This document shows positions 1-9,888 of a stretch of DNA of 64,000 bases, one piece after another. Source of the DNA: Coix lacryma-jobi var. lacryma-jobi (taxonomy: Eukaryota; Streptophyta; Magnoliopsida; Poales; Poaceae). The position numbers and the translations under genes were made by a program. The stretch is taken from positions 48,811,528 through 48,875,527 of the forward strand of contig CM019823.1 of NCBI GenBank assembly GCA_009763385.1. The letters are read 5' to 3'. Position 1 is the stretch's first letter; each line of letters starts with the position of its first letter. The notes beneath the pieces were generated by a model. It was given only the letters and a program-made list of their open reading frames with translations. It did no database searches and was not told the DNA's origin.

Positions 1-768
1 ATTGTTGAGTTGTTGCTCCGATCCTTTGCTTGGTTGCGTTGAGCCGTTGCCCATGTTTTTGGGGACCAAGTTTTTCGGCTTTGGTATCTCAAACCATCTC
101 TTTCTGCCTAGTTTTTGTCAATTCAATCATCAAGGGGGAGAAATTTCGAAACCCAAGTGGTTAAGTGTCTTAATTTTCGAAACCCAAGTGGACAAGTACC
201 TTGGTTTCTTTTGTGGGTTTCTTATGTGATGATTGTTTGACAATTTTATTTGAGATTGGTTTTTGAGTGCCTTTTGGGATTCATGAAACTCTTGTTTCAC
301 TTGACTCTTTGGTTGCGTGGAGGTTTTGCCCACTTTTCCCATTTCTTTCGGGACCGAGAGCTTTTATTTGGAGTTTTCATGATCCTTCCTCTCTCAAGTG
401 GCCTTGTGTTTGCTTTTCTCGTTTGCTCCTAGAGTTCACCTAGGAACCTCTCTAACTATCTTTGCTATGTGTTAGCATAGGTATTTGGAGGAATTCCGAC
501 GTAGTCCTCTATCTATGTTCGGGAGTCGGTTTTTTTGGGTCCGAACTTGACTCGTAGTTTTGGGAGTTTTGGTTTGCTCCCTTGTGTGGTGCCTCGCTGT
601 GATCCTAGGGATCATCCACCCTCTTTCTAGGGTCGTGGGCATCGCATTTGAGTCCGAAGCTTTTGGGATTGATTTTATTGGGACAGAGGCCGTAATTTCT
701 GAGAAGAAATTTTAGGCTCCCATTCAACCCCCCTCTGGTCGCCTTGCTTTAGCATTTTCGGTCCTTCG
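1..768 (+). mobile_element. 3' end of a Sirevirus-type Copia element (truncated LTR)
   Basis: Non-coding. Bases 1-110 match the stretch before the 3' LTR of the full Sirevirus B (about 37250-37350). A polypurine tract AAGGGGGAGAAA lies at 132-143. Bases about 430-768 match the end of the Sirevirus B LTR (25770-26039 plus 29956-30016), including the shared ATCCTAGGGATCATCCACC. Only about 625 bp separate the tract from the LTR end, against 2139 bp in the full element, and no TG start follows the tract, so the LTR has an internal deletion. It ends CCTTCG at 768 where CCTTCA is expected, then GAGAC begins the interrupted Sirevirus A gag. A 16-bp tandem repeat lies at 145-160 and 176-191. The left part of the element is outside the window. 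Confidence 0.75.
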
Positions 769-1418
769 GAGACCAAAGCTATGGAATGAGAAGATGGGTT
801 CTTCAGCTTGGCTTGAGTCAAGTGATCGATCTCGGTGGACTTGAGCTTGCTGAATAGCTCGTCCACGGTGAGGGTGTCATAAGAAGAAGACTCAATGATA
901 GTCGACACCTTCACCTCCCATACCCTCCGATCCAGGGCGTATAGCAACTTGAGAGCCCTCTCATAATCGTCATAGGGTACGTTGGCCCGATTGGCACGCA
1001 TCTTGTTCACAATCGTTTGGAAACGAGCGAACATAGTGTCAATTGTCTCTCCCTCCAACTGAACAAAGTTCTCGTATTCCCGCTCGTATGTCTCGAAGAG
1101 TCTGGTCTTGACCTGAGTGGTCCCCTCATGATAGCTCTGAAGCTTCACCCAGATCTCTCGAGCAGTCTGAAGCTCGGAAACACGCTCGAACTCAGGAAGG
1201 GAGATGTTGGCCAAAAGCGCGTTACGAGCCTTAGAGTTGGCCTCGTGTTGGTCAATTTGGTGCTGACCAACTCGAGCCGCAAGAACCACGTAATCGGCAT
1301 CCTCACATATCTCCCACACAGAAGATCCGATGCTGTTGAGATAAGCACGCATCTGAATCTTCCAATAGGGATAGTTCGTCCCATCGAAATAGGGAGCCTT
1401 GCCATTCCCTCGATCCAT
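769..1418 (-). pseudogene. Sirevirus A gag, N-terminal fragment (copy 1)
   Basis: Copia capsid-like gag, the structural protein that packages element RNA. The start ATG is at 1416-1418, 51 bp downstream of the primer-binding site. About 216 residues are readable, beginning MDRGNGKAPYFDGTNYPYWK, with the UBN2/Copia gag pattern (SVWEIC, EIWVKL, FQTIVNKMRA). The reading frame runs on to 675, but the last 30 or so residues are translated from the antisense of the inserted + strand LTR. Copy 2 (39624-40040 plus 22684-23961) shows that the real gag continues past this break. Disrupted, not functional. Confidence 0.85.
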
Positions 1419-1468
1419 GTCGCCCTTAGGATCTGAAACCGATTAAGGTAGAGAAGATCCTTAACCGA

Positions 1469-1481
1469 CTCTGATACTAAT
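1469..1481 (-). promoter_or_regulatory. Primer-binding site of Sirevirus A copy 1
   Basis: On the minus strand the LTR ends ...GGTACTTCA, followed by ATTAGTATCAGAG. This is one change from the initiator-tRNA-Met type site TGGTATCAGAG used by plant Copia elements. It fixes the inner boundary of the 5' LTR. Confidence 0.8.
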
Positions 1482-1741
1482 TGAAGTACCGAATTGGTGA
1501 CCAGAAGGGGGGGTGAATGGGAGCCTCAAATTTGAACTCGTGAAATAGATAGCCCTTGTTCCAGAAAGTCACCCCAAAAGTAAGACACGGGCTTGCAAGT
1601 GTCCATGACCCTAGATGTAGGCTGGATGCCTTCTAGAAGCACAGCAGGACACTACACAACCCAAGAAGTCCAACGCAAAAACCGGAAACCAAATCCGAAG
1701 TCGAACGAACAAGCGGCGGACGAAACAGTGAAGTTTTCACT

Positions 1742-2013
1742 GCATCGGACGCTGGCAACGTCCGATGCCAACTCACCGGACGCGTCCAATGCAAACAGGT
1801 CCTCTCTGGAACCTTACTGTGTGACCATCGGACGCTGCTACAGTATCTGGTCAGCGTCCGATGCTCAGGCTCCGGCGCGTCCGATGACCAACAGATGCGT
1901 CCGATGCCCAGTGTCCGATGTTCACTCAGAAACACCAGAACTGACATGTGTCACCGGAGCGTCCGATGCTATGAACAGCAGCATCCGATGCTCCCATGAC
2001 CAGCGTCCGATGC
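1742..2013 (-). repeat. GCGTCCGATGC dispersed array in Sirevirus A LTR
   Basis: About ten copies of a CpG-containing motif near GCGTCCGATGC, several facing each other as inverted pairs (for example ATCGGACGC then ACGTCCGAT around 1744-1767). It occupies the LTR interval corresponding to the GGACAGTCC array of Sirevirus B. A second copy of this array is at about 40365-40625. Confidence 0.75.
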
Positions 2014-2600
2014 CCTCGAAAACAACACAGTTCTTCGGTGATTCAACCCGATCTCCTCCGAATCAAAAGCACTAGGGCTGAGATTCGATCTGAGAGGTCA
2101 CAAGGATGTTAGTGAGCTACTCCTAAGAGATCATGGCTCGAACCTAACTCCAAATCGGTGAATCGAAGAAGTTTGGGGGAAACGGGAAGAAAATCGATCC
2201 AACACAAAAACAGCCCGATCTACTAGCTTGTGAGGTTTGAGATGAATTCCTTCGGTGAAAAGATGCGCCTCACGACCTAGAAGAAGTGTGTTCAAGTGGA
2301 ATCAAAAACCGTTCCTCGAAGAGGGAGAATTGAGCAAAACTCTGGGAAAGGAAAATCGAAAACGCGAAAAACTCTAGAACAAAACATAAATCGACTTAGG
2401 ATTTCAACCGTGTGTCACCACATGAGACAAGAGGTGAGATTACAGTCTCACTTCCTCAAAATCTCCAGTACACAGAGGTATTGTCCACTATGCGGATCAC
2501 AGGCAGCGAGGTATGATTGAAACCTAAGCGGGGGGCTAGAGAGAGAGAGCTCAGGAAACAAAATGTTGCGAGGATAGGGAGAGAGGAGAGGTGCCTCTCT

Positions 2601-2610
2601 TATTTATAGC
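2601..2610 (-). promoter_or_regulatory. TATA box of Sirevirus A LTR
   Basis: The minus strand reads GGCTATAAATAAG, about 920 bp from the LTR start, and is conserved in copy 2 near 41210-41220. The dyad array lies 230-490 bp upstream of it, in U3. Confidence 0.55.
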
Positions 2611-2842
2611 CTAATACAATAATCCCCTTCTACTCCTAGATACAAGAGCGAAGCGGCCAACCCTAGGGGTATCCCGGTCCAACTCTGCTGGTTGACGATC
2701 TGACAGCCACGCGCCTTCCTCATCCTTAGCTTCGCCTCGACGCAAGCCTCAGGATGCCGCCACGTGCCGCCCTGTCGACCACCGCGCCTTCCCAGCCTCT
2801 CCATGCCGCCACGCGTCGACCGTCCTTTTTTGCGGACCTCCC

Positions 2843-3086
2843 CCCGGTTTTGAGGCCGAAACCGGGAAACCTAGGCCTTCCCCCGGTTTTGAGGCTGAAA
2901 CCGAGAAATCTATCCTCCGGCTGAGTTTGGCCCAAACTCAAAAACCCGCGAGCCCAGGTTTTGAGGCCCAAACCTAGAAACCATACTCGCCGAGTTTTGA
3001 GGCCCAAACTCGGAAACCGGCCACCCCGAGTTTTTGAGGCCCAAACTCGGAAACCGTCGAGGGCAGTTTTTTTGAGGCTCAACTAC
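2843..3086 (-). repeat. Dyad (hairpin) array in Sirevirus A LTR, copy 1
   Basis: Seven units. Each has an approximately 8-bp arm, an 8-9 nt centre close to TGAGGCCC, and the complementary arm. Arms differ between units: CCCGGTTT/AAACCGGG at 2843-2866, CCAGGTTT/AAACCTAG near 2955, CCGAGTTT/AAACTCGG near 2991 and 3026. The last unit (about 3063-3086) is degraded. Homologous arrays lie at 24352-24617, 37875-38140 and 41450-41692. Confidence 0.85.
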
Positions 3087-4343
3087 CAAATCCGCGCCGT
3101 AGACGGGATGTGGTTCACACACCCCGAGTTCAAGCACCGATGCCGGAGCATGTCCAGCTTCCATGCCGGCACAGTGCATTCGCCATCCTTCTCGGCTTCC
3201 CGCCAAGTGTCATGACGCCATCACCTTCCTCTCGACTCGGCCGATGCACCGCACATCCCCATGTGCTCTTGCTTGCTGATGCCACGTGCCAGCTACCACA
3301 GCTGGTCCTCAGGTCTCCTGGTCCGTCAGTCCAAGTCTCACGTCCGCCCTTCACCGCTCCCGGTCCGTCGGCACAGCACGTCTCTACTTGACCTTCACCT
3401 CACCTTCGACCATTGTCTCCGAGCTCTGCACCTACACACCAACACAACCAAGAGACATGTTGCCCGTTGACCGATCACTCATCACTCAGAAAGGGAACCA
3501 CAAGGGCACATATCAACCTTGTGTTCGCATGTTATCTCAAAAATAAAAAGATAGGTACAAAAGCAAGTGTGTGGGGGGGGGGAGGCATTCCCCGATTCAT
3601 TAAGCAGGCATGATCGCTTTTTAAATACAATTTCTTTTCATACCTGCCAGCTCCCTAAAAATGAAAATAAAACTGATTTATCATTAATACTACTTTTTCC
3701 AAATTTACAAAACCCATAAAAACATTCAATTTTTATTTGAAAATCTGTTCACTTGTTATCTAGGAAAATACTTGCAAACTGTGAACAACATGTATAGGGG
3801 CCCCAACTTAGCTAAGTAATTGGAATATGAGATATAGTGAGATGATTTGGCACTTGCCATCTTTTGCAAAAAGATACTTGGGATTTACTTTTCAAATATA
3901 TTATAAAAGGCATGTTCCTCTATGATACAATATCCTACCAAAGCCATATGAAGTATTTTCAATTTTACCCAGCATTCATATACTACTTGTTATCATTTTG
4001 AGCTTAGTCAAATTGTTGTGACTTATTTGAGGTTCTTGTCATACACCCATGATTTGAGATTCACGTACACACTACCACATACATCGCTAACTCTTACACT
4101 AAGAGTTACGCAAAACATGTCATCCATCCACCACAAATAAAGCTCTGTTCAGTCACACATCTCTCTCACAAAAATTTCTAAAAAGGAATTGTGGGCTATG
4201 CAAAAAGAAATATCCATACCCGTGCGGTATGAGACAAAATATATATATATAATATAAAATAATAAATCCATGCCAAAAAGGCATATTGGAAAAAATGGGC
4301 AAGTGCCCGAAGTAGAATTAGGGGTATAATCAAATACCTGCCT

Positions 4344-4419
4344 GAAAGAAGAAGAAGAAGAAGAAGAAGAAGAAGAAGAAGAAGAAGAAGAAGAAGAAGA
4401 AGAAGAAGAAGAAGAAGAT
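4344..4419 (+). repeat. (GAA)n microsatellite
   Basis: About 25 uninterrupted GAA trinucleotides inside the Gypsy tail. This creates spurious poly-Leu and poly-Phe frames on the minus strand, which are not genes. Confidence 0.97.
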
Positions 4420-4955
4420 AGCCCGTAGCTCCTGAAAATTCAAAAAGAGAGAGAGATCCTGACAACAGGAGCATAAAAATATCAGAAAATTCCACACACC
4501 TACACATCTCAATCAAAGTGTATGACATGCATCTCCATGTAGTTTGGTTTTTGACTTAGCAATATTATATGATACAAGTATGCTTCGATTTCGTCCCTAC
4601 CCAAAAATCCACATATGCCTTATAGCAGGTAGAATGAAAGAGAAGACACAACAGTCTTTGGTAAGGATCCACCCACATATACATGAGTGATCCGAGAGAA
4701 TCATATGAGGAACATCTGTTAACTTTTGATTTTCAAAAATTCTATAAAAACCCAAGTTCTCTCTTAGAAAGAAGATGAGTAGGAAGATTTGAATCCCGAC
4801 TGTTCCATTATCCAGTCACTTAAGATATTCTGGTAGACAATTTGAATATTCACAGATGCAGGGAAAAGCCTAGAATAACTTGTGTGCAGTTTCTTCGAAA
4901 CAAGAGGGAGTGTTTCACCTTAGTCCGAGCTTTAGTCGAGGACGAGCAAAGGGCT

Positions 4956-4970
4956 AAGTGTGGGGGGTTT
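4956..4970 (+). promoter_or_regulatory. Polypurine tract of the Gypsy element
   Basis: AAGTGTGGGGGGTTT immediately precedes the TG that starts the LTR at 4971. This is the plus-strand priming site and fixes the orientation as +. Confidence 0.7.
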
Positions 4971-6307
4971 TGTTGGTGGTTCTTAACTCACATTTTATAC
5001 CGCCAACTTTCTTCGAAAACCTTCCATATCAAGAACCAAAACTTAGGATTAGGTATTAAACTCACAATTTTCACGAGTTTTGGATATATCAACTATTTTG
5101 CAGGAAACACAGGAAAACCATATCTGAGATGGGCTAAAAGTGCATGCCAAATTCAACATGTCAAAGCCCAAAGCACTTTTCGACCCATCCAAATGAAGAG
5201 AATGAAACCCAAGGCCCATGACACTTTGTAACTGGGTTGGAAACCCACATAACCGATATCAGGGCCCAATCAGCAGCCCACCACGCGAAGGCGGTGCCCA
5301 GAGGTGGGGCCAGGGGTGCGCCCGCACCCCTGGTGCGCCTGCACCGTCGGTGGCGCCCCTCGGGCCCACCTTCTTCAGGCGGTTGCATGGAGGCATGCTA
5401 AGGTGGTGCAAGAGGGCTTCCATGTTTATCTCGCCAGAACTGACCTCATGGCACTATAAAACCAAGAGTGGACCTCTCTTCAAATCATGGAAGTGTAGAG
5501 CAATTCTTTGTAGCATTAGATTAGTCCATTCCCACCTTGTAAAGGATCCAATCCTAGAGAAGTAGTGCCTCAAGTGTCATAGCTCTAGTAGCTATTTAGA
5601 AGAGGGAGCGAGTTCGTGCAAGTCGGAGAAGTGCCGGGGCTGTCGGCTACTTCCTCAAGTGTACTCCTACACTTAGCAGAAGGAATACCGGAATTGCCGG
5701 TACGACTTCACTTGTACCTCGACGGATCGAAATACTATTTTGAGTATTAAGGTTCGTGTTTATCTTCGTTTACACATTCTTATCGTTTTCTAGTTTATTG
5801 CTTACGTAATCAGCTAGACCAACCGTTCACCTTCGGGTGGGTGCTGTAGTAAGAGGGTGCAAGCCCTAGCTACAGCTAGAAGTAGTGGCTCTTAGCATAA
5901 ACACGATGTTTAGGCTAAGTGTTCACAGGTTGGTTGCCTGGGTCTCCACGGTTGAGGAGGTAGGCGGCAGGTGGTGACATCCCTGTCCGTCCTTTGTAAT
6001 CCACCCATGTTCCGGATTCCAGGTAGAGCTGTATTGGCATAGGTTGGGAAATCAACCTCACCCGTTGACCGAAGCCAGTTACGTTTAGCTAGAACTAGAT
6101 CACTAAGGAATACGTTGCCTAAAATAAATCTCGTTACCCTAAGGTCATTCTTCTTCTCATCCTAAGCCGGGAGATCTATACCCAGAGACTATAGCACACC
6201 GTTCCCTGTGGAAAATACGATACCCTAATAATACTTCCGGGTGAAGTACTACAACGGTACTTCCGTGCGCTTGTGGACTTTTCTGCTTACGCTAAGAAAT
6301 ACCAACA
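4971..6307 (+). mobile_element. Gypsy (Tat/Athila-type) 3' LTR, 1337 bp
   Basis: Starts TGTTGGTGGTTC and ends AGAAATACCAACA, with CTCAG following. A TATA-like CACTATAAAACC lies near 5452-5463. The 3' part carries the CACCTTCGGG, TTCCGTGCGCTTG and ACTTCCGGGTGAAG block that recurs, diverged, in the LTRs at 21312 and 41870. A GC-rich hairpin with 10-bp arms sits at 5310-5333. Small frames inside are not supported as genes. Confidence 0.8.
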
Positions 6308-6443
6308 CTCAGTCAAGAGGGGTTGTACTCTGATTTGGAGTTTCTATTTGGAAACTCTAGTTCTAACCGTTTCCGCATTTAAATGTGTTAATTTTTAGAA
6401 ATGCCTATTCACCCCCTCTAGGCGGCATCCTAGTGTCCTTTCA
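6308..6443 (+). mobile_element. Tail of a Copia LTR
   Basis: 136 bp ending TGCCTATTCACCCCCTCTAG...GTGTCCTTTCA, the recognisable terminus of many grass Copia LTRs. The rest of that LTR is missing; the Gypsy LTR at 4971-6307 abuts it and was probably inserted into it. Confidence 0.55.
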
Positions 6444-6960
6444 TGGATTATATTCTTTATATGCTTTCCCTTCTACAAGATGGAAATGGACGCTGGTCAC
6501 GTGTCGAAGGCGAGGGGGAGCCCGTCAGTCGCGTATGGAGGGCGAGACCAGCGGAGGATATGAGACGAGGGAGGCCATGCAGCGGCGATGAGGCAACGAC
6601 GACGATAGTAGGGGGAGAGGACGAAGTCGATGGTGGCAGGGGGCAAAGACAGTGTTGATGGTGGCAGGGGGGAGGACGACAGCAGGGGGCGAGGATAGCG
6701 TCGACATAGGTGGTGTGTGGGACGAGGACGATGTCGACGGGCGGTGGTGGAGCGAGGACAGCGGTGGCGAAGCATTTTGAGGTTTGAGCTGTTCCATGGG
6801 AAAGTCAGTTCGAGTCAAGCTCCCCTTTTCGTGGTCTTCCAAACGAAAGGGATTCTAGCCTGTGGCTGAAATCCGCTGGGGGCTGCCCACCTGGGGAAAA
6901 GACGGGGACACCCACCATGGGGTTTGGGCTTCCAAAGCAGGCCCGTTAAAGGCCCAACTA
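6444..6960. other. Intergenic, GC-rich purine-biased stretch
   Basis: Contains loosely repeated GGCGAGGACGA and GTCGATGG units (about 6600-6770) that yield several short overlapping frames on both strands with no recognisable domain. I see no gene here. It forms the distal upstream region of the DUF1668 gene. Confidence 0.4.
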
Positions 6961-6972
6961 CATCCAGCGGAT

Positions 6973-6983
6973 GTATTATATAA
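6973..6983 (+). promoter_or_regulatory. Candidate TATA box of the DUF1668 gene
   Basis: TATTATATAAC lies about 320 bp upstream of the start codon and just before a C-rich, leader-like stretch (7000-7150). The position is plausible if the leader contains a small intron. No transcription data support it. Confidence 0.4.
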
Positions 6984-6999
6984 CTAAATGCGAAGTAAC

Positions 7000-7303
7000 T
7001 CTAACCGCCGCCACCTATCCTCAGACTCTCCTTCTCGTCTCCCGCACACGGCACTGCAGCCGCCACCAGCCTCAGCCCCCTGCGGGTCTCTTCCCGCTGG
7101 GCTGCCGCCGCCCTGTCCGATCCCTTCGCCGGTGAAGAGCGCTTACCAGGTATTCCCACCGCCTTCTCTTCCGGCCAGCTATTCCACCCCTTCTCTTCCC
7201 ACCAGCTATTTGGCTATTTGTTTGGTACTCTAATTTCGAACTTTTTGTAAACTTCATCGTGTGTATCCATGTCCCTTTACTAGATCCGCCCCATTCATCG
7301 ACC
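7000..7303 (+). other. Probable 5' leader of the DUF1668 gene
   Basis: CT-rich (CCGCCACCTATCCTCAGACT and similar), as in grass leaders. A possible intron donor CAG|GTATTC occurs at about 7149-7152, with candidate acceptors at CCGGCCAG and CCCACCAG (about 7178 and 7205). A leader intron is an inference from these signals only. Confidence 0.35.
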
Positions 7304-8488
7304 ATGGGCGTTTTGGCGCGGCGGTTTCTGAATCTGATCGTTCCCGGCTGCAGCCCTGGTGTTAAATCACTGCGTCGCATCGACCTGGCCAGGCAGCCGC
7401 TGTTTTACTATGACGAACCACCACCATCATCCAACGGAGACTCATCCAACGAAGGCGGAGACAGATCTGAACCATTAGCCCCAGCAGGAAAGCAAGACAC
7501 CATCTCTCACCCGGTGGCTTCAAAGATGGAGATGCTTCGGTTTCCTGGTCCAAGCTTCACTTTTCGTGCTCTAAACAAGGGATGGAACTTGAAATGCTTC
7601 CCGTTCGCGGACTCTAAGGTCATCTGCGGGGATCAGTCTGGATTCGGCTTCATCTTCGACTTGGATTCACGCAAGGTAGAAACTATACCCCCGCTCCTCA
7701 AGCTGCCGACGGTGAAGCCCGTCTCCATCTTCGTTCAAAAGCCCCACATCGACGCTGACATCTGGAACAATGGCAACGGTAGCAGCCTCTTCCTCATGGA
7801 GAGTATCCCCCAACCAGAGCCGGTCAGCCATGGAGTGCTGGAGAGCGAGCAGTTCGTTGGTTTCATCAACCATTTTCCGAGTGGGCCCTGGGGCCACAAA
7901 TCCTTCACCGGCCGCCTCCTTCCGCCGCCACCTTTTGTACGAGAGACATGTAGCTGGTACAACAACACCCCCAAGATCACAGCCTATGGTGTCATCGGTG
8001 GCGGATCACATGTTTGCATATCCGTTCAGGGTGTTGGCACCTATTTCCTGGACACAGCAAACCATACGTGGGGCCAAGTTGGCAAATGGACGCTGCCCTT
8101 CCATGGCAAGGTTGAGTATGTGCCTGAGCTCAAGCTCTGGTTTGGCCTCTCTGCCGATTCCCAGCATTTGGCTGCTGCTGACCTCTCCGACGTCATGGAT
8201 TCTCAGCCACAGCTCGTCGGTGGCCCTTGGAAGGAGCTTGATCCACCAGATGAATGGAAGGAATGCAAAGATCCTCAGTTTGTCAGCCTGGGCTCTGGCA
8301 GGTTCTGCATTGCAAGGTTCTTCCAGGAAGCTGCAGGCTCTGCTGGTGAAGTGATCCATGGAAATGTTGCTGTCTTTACTGGTGTTGAGGTCAATAGCAG
8401 TGGCAAAGGTGGCACAGGGAAAGAATTCCAAATGACCCCTCACAGATCCCGAAGTGCCTACAACACTAGCATCCAGGCATTGTTCTAA
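7304..8488 (+). CDS. DUF1668-family protein, intact single-exon gene
   Basis: 394 residues of unknown molecular function. The start is ATG at 7304 in the context ACCATGG; an in-frame ATG at 7259 lies in leader-like sequence, and homologous proteins as I know them begin near the ARRFLNLIV motif. Visible family features: ARRFLNLIV then KSLRRIDLARQPLF at the N terminus; a poorly conserved acidic linker; SFTFRAL; PFADSKVICGDQSG; a long central part with RLLPPPPFV, SYAV-like TAYGVIGGGSHVCIS, HTWGQVGKWTLPF and GKVEYVPELKLWFGLS; C-terminal GSGRFCIARFF and TGVEV. These repeats of short beta-rich motifs suggest a propeller-like fold (inference). DUF1668 is a large grass-specific family, often in clusters. 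The frame is clean, and this is the only gene in the window that looks functional. The DUF1668 name is from memory of the family. Confidence 0.85.
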   Translation: MGVLARRFLNLIVPGCSPGVKSLRRIDLARQPLFYYDEPPPSSNGDSSNEGGDRSEPLAPAGKQDTISHPVASKMEMLRFPGPSFTFRALNKGWNLKCFPFADSKVICGDQSGFGFIFDLDSRKVETIPPLLKLPTVKPVSIFVQKPHIDADIWNNGNGSSLFLMESIPQPEPVSHGVLESEQFVGFINHFPSGPWGHKSFTGRLLPPPPFVRETCSWYNNTPKITAYGVIGGGSHVCISVQGVGTYFLDTANHTWGQVGKWTLPFHGKVEYVPELKLWFGLSADSQHLAAADLSDVMDSQPQLVGGPWKELDPPDEWKECKDPQFVSLGSGRFCIARFFQEAAGSAGEVIHGNVAVFTGVEVNSSGKGGTGKEFQMTPHRSRSAYNTSIQALF

Positions 8489-9435
8489 CTAGTTTCATTA
8501 CTTTGCCCCTGGACTCACTTCTGTGGAAATTAGGGACTTGGAGTGTAGGAGGCAACTTAATTTTCATCATGGAATTTCCAACATTGAAGCTACCTGTGTT
8601 GTACTTATATTATTATGTTCTATATTGTCTCCTTAATTGCAGTGATGCTACATATTATGTCAATATTGAACTATCTTAATCTGATTCCTATAACATCTAT
8701 AGTTATCTTTGTATATTGCTTCATGTGATGATATATTCCATATGATCTATAAACTTTTGTAAGTTCGACCAACTTTATAGTGAAGAATATCAACATCTAT
8801 GCCCCTGAATAAGTAGACTAGGAAAAACGTATTTCATGGTAATTTTGTGTCGTAAATATTGTTTTTATAATTTAGATAGATCAGACGAGTTTATATAAAG
8901 ATTGAGTTGTGATAACTCTAGAAGTTGATTTATTTAGAGGAAGGTGGTAGTATTTCATCTCTTTTTAAATCTGGAATGCTCATAATCTTTTATTGATCCC
9001 ACTCAGGGAAAGCCCTGAACATCTTGCAGAGACTAGCCCATTAAAACTTCTGAAGTTAGCTCAGGCACCACCTTTCACTATGCCTGCCTCCCAATATCCA
9101 GTCATCCAAATCTTTGATGATTGTTCGAGGGATTGTTATAGCTGCATAATTTAACCACTCTTGAATGGTAAATCGAATGTTCAGTACTGTTGCTAGCTTA
9201 GCTGCTGAACAGGTTTTCCTTAATTTGGCAAATTGGAAATCCTGCCCGATGCTCAATTTGTTGCTCAGACGTCTCAGCTAGCAGTTTTTGATGATTCAGA
9301 CGTCAAAGCTACCAAATACTTCGTACCTTCGTTACGTTGCTTCATTAATTGCAATTATGTTTGTTCCCAAAAGTTACCGCACTGCCGAGTCACGTAATCA
9401 GGCTGTAATGAATTTTTCTTAACCGAGTTTTATGC
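8489..9435. other. 3' flank of the DUF1668 gene; no further gene seen
   Basis: AT-rich. Possible polyadenylation-type motifs occur (AATAAG near 8808, several TATATT). A 66-residue minus-strand frame at 9056-9256 has no recognisable domain. Confidence 0.4.
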
Positions 9436-9459
9436 GGTGTTTTCTAGTTTTATGGCGCT
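9436..9459 (+). repeat. 24-bp direct repeat, left copy
   Basis: A 24-bp sequence beginning GGTGTTTTCTAG and ending TATGGCGCT, identical to 14925-14948. Flanks differ on both sides. It brackets 5.5 kb holding GC-rich blocks, the MYB remnant and the Harbinger-like element. Confidence 0.85.
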
Positions 9460-9888
9460 TACGCCGATTTCAGTTGAAGGTTTCATCTCCCAGTCTTGAA
9501 AACGTGAAACTTCACGTGAAAAAGTAGTCTCACGGCCTCTTTGGATCCTCGCAAAAATTTTAGTTATATACCAAAAGTTTTGCTGATTTTTTTTTGTCAT
9601 CCAAACATGATAAAACATGGCAAAAATGTCTTGGGCTAAAAGCTGGACGCCCACTACTCTGACCCCACCATACATGACAAATAAATACTTTGTCCTAATC
9701 TCATTAATGGGGGTAAATTTGTCATTGAAGATTCATTAATACAACTTTCACTATGAGAAACAAATAACTTTATAAGATAAAAGTTTTGGCTAAAACTATT
9801 TTATCCAAGTTTTATCGGTGGCAAAAATGATCCGACCTTCAGTCCATAGATTCATTGTACAATGTCATAGGATTATTTTAGTCTTCTA
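9460..9888. other. AT-rich spacer, possibly a decayed DNA transposon
   Basis: Contains GGCCTCTTTGGATCC (about 9537), similar to the terminus of some grass MITEs, and AAAATTTTAG/CTAAAACT-type partial inverted sequences (about 9560 and 9790). No clean terminal inverted repeat or target duplication could be drawn. Confidence 0.3.

Larger units (their letters stand above)
1482..3529 (-). mobile_element. Sirevirus A 5' LTR (copy 1)
   Basis: 2048 bp. On the minus strand it starts TGCGAACACAAGG and ends GGTACTTCA next to the primer-binding site. The first part aligns with the Sirevirus B LTR (shared ...GGTGAAGGTCAAGTAGAGAC...), so A and B are related families. It contains a dyad array (2843-3086), a TATA box (2601-2610) and a CGTCCGATG-type array (1742-2013). 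The outer flank 3530-3620 is shared with copy 2 (44096-44180), so the two copies arose by duplication. Confidence 0.85.
3530..4970 (+). mobile_element. 3' internal region of a Gypsy element (non-coding)
   Basis: No convincing protein. The segment is AT-rich and leads into a purine tract and LTR at 4971. It contains CGAGGACGAGCAAAGGGCTAAGTGTGGGG just before the LTR, a signature also seen on the minus strand at 61455-61490 before the other Gypsy 3' LTR. Such sequence is typical of the untranslated tail of Tat/Athila-type elements. The gag-pol part is missing on the left, where Sirevirus A lies. Bases 3530-3620 recur at 44096-44180. Confidence 0.6.

Noticed and set aside
4196..4528. Minus-strand frame with long Leu run resembling a signal or membrane protein
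   Set aside because: It is the translation of the (GAA)n microsatellite; the other frame gives poly-Phe.
6308..6312. CTCAG after the Gypsy LTR at 6307, the same word as the duplication of the 21312 solo LTR, and CTCAT after 43823
   Set aside because: Suggested target preference, but the LTR end at 44181 is followed by GCGAT in element orientation, and one duplication differs on its other side (CCCAT). Too few cases.
6497..6842. Arg/Pro/Ser-rich short proteins
   Set aside because: They arise from purine-rich repeats read antisense; no start context or homology.
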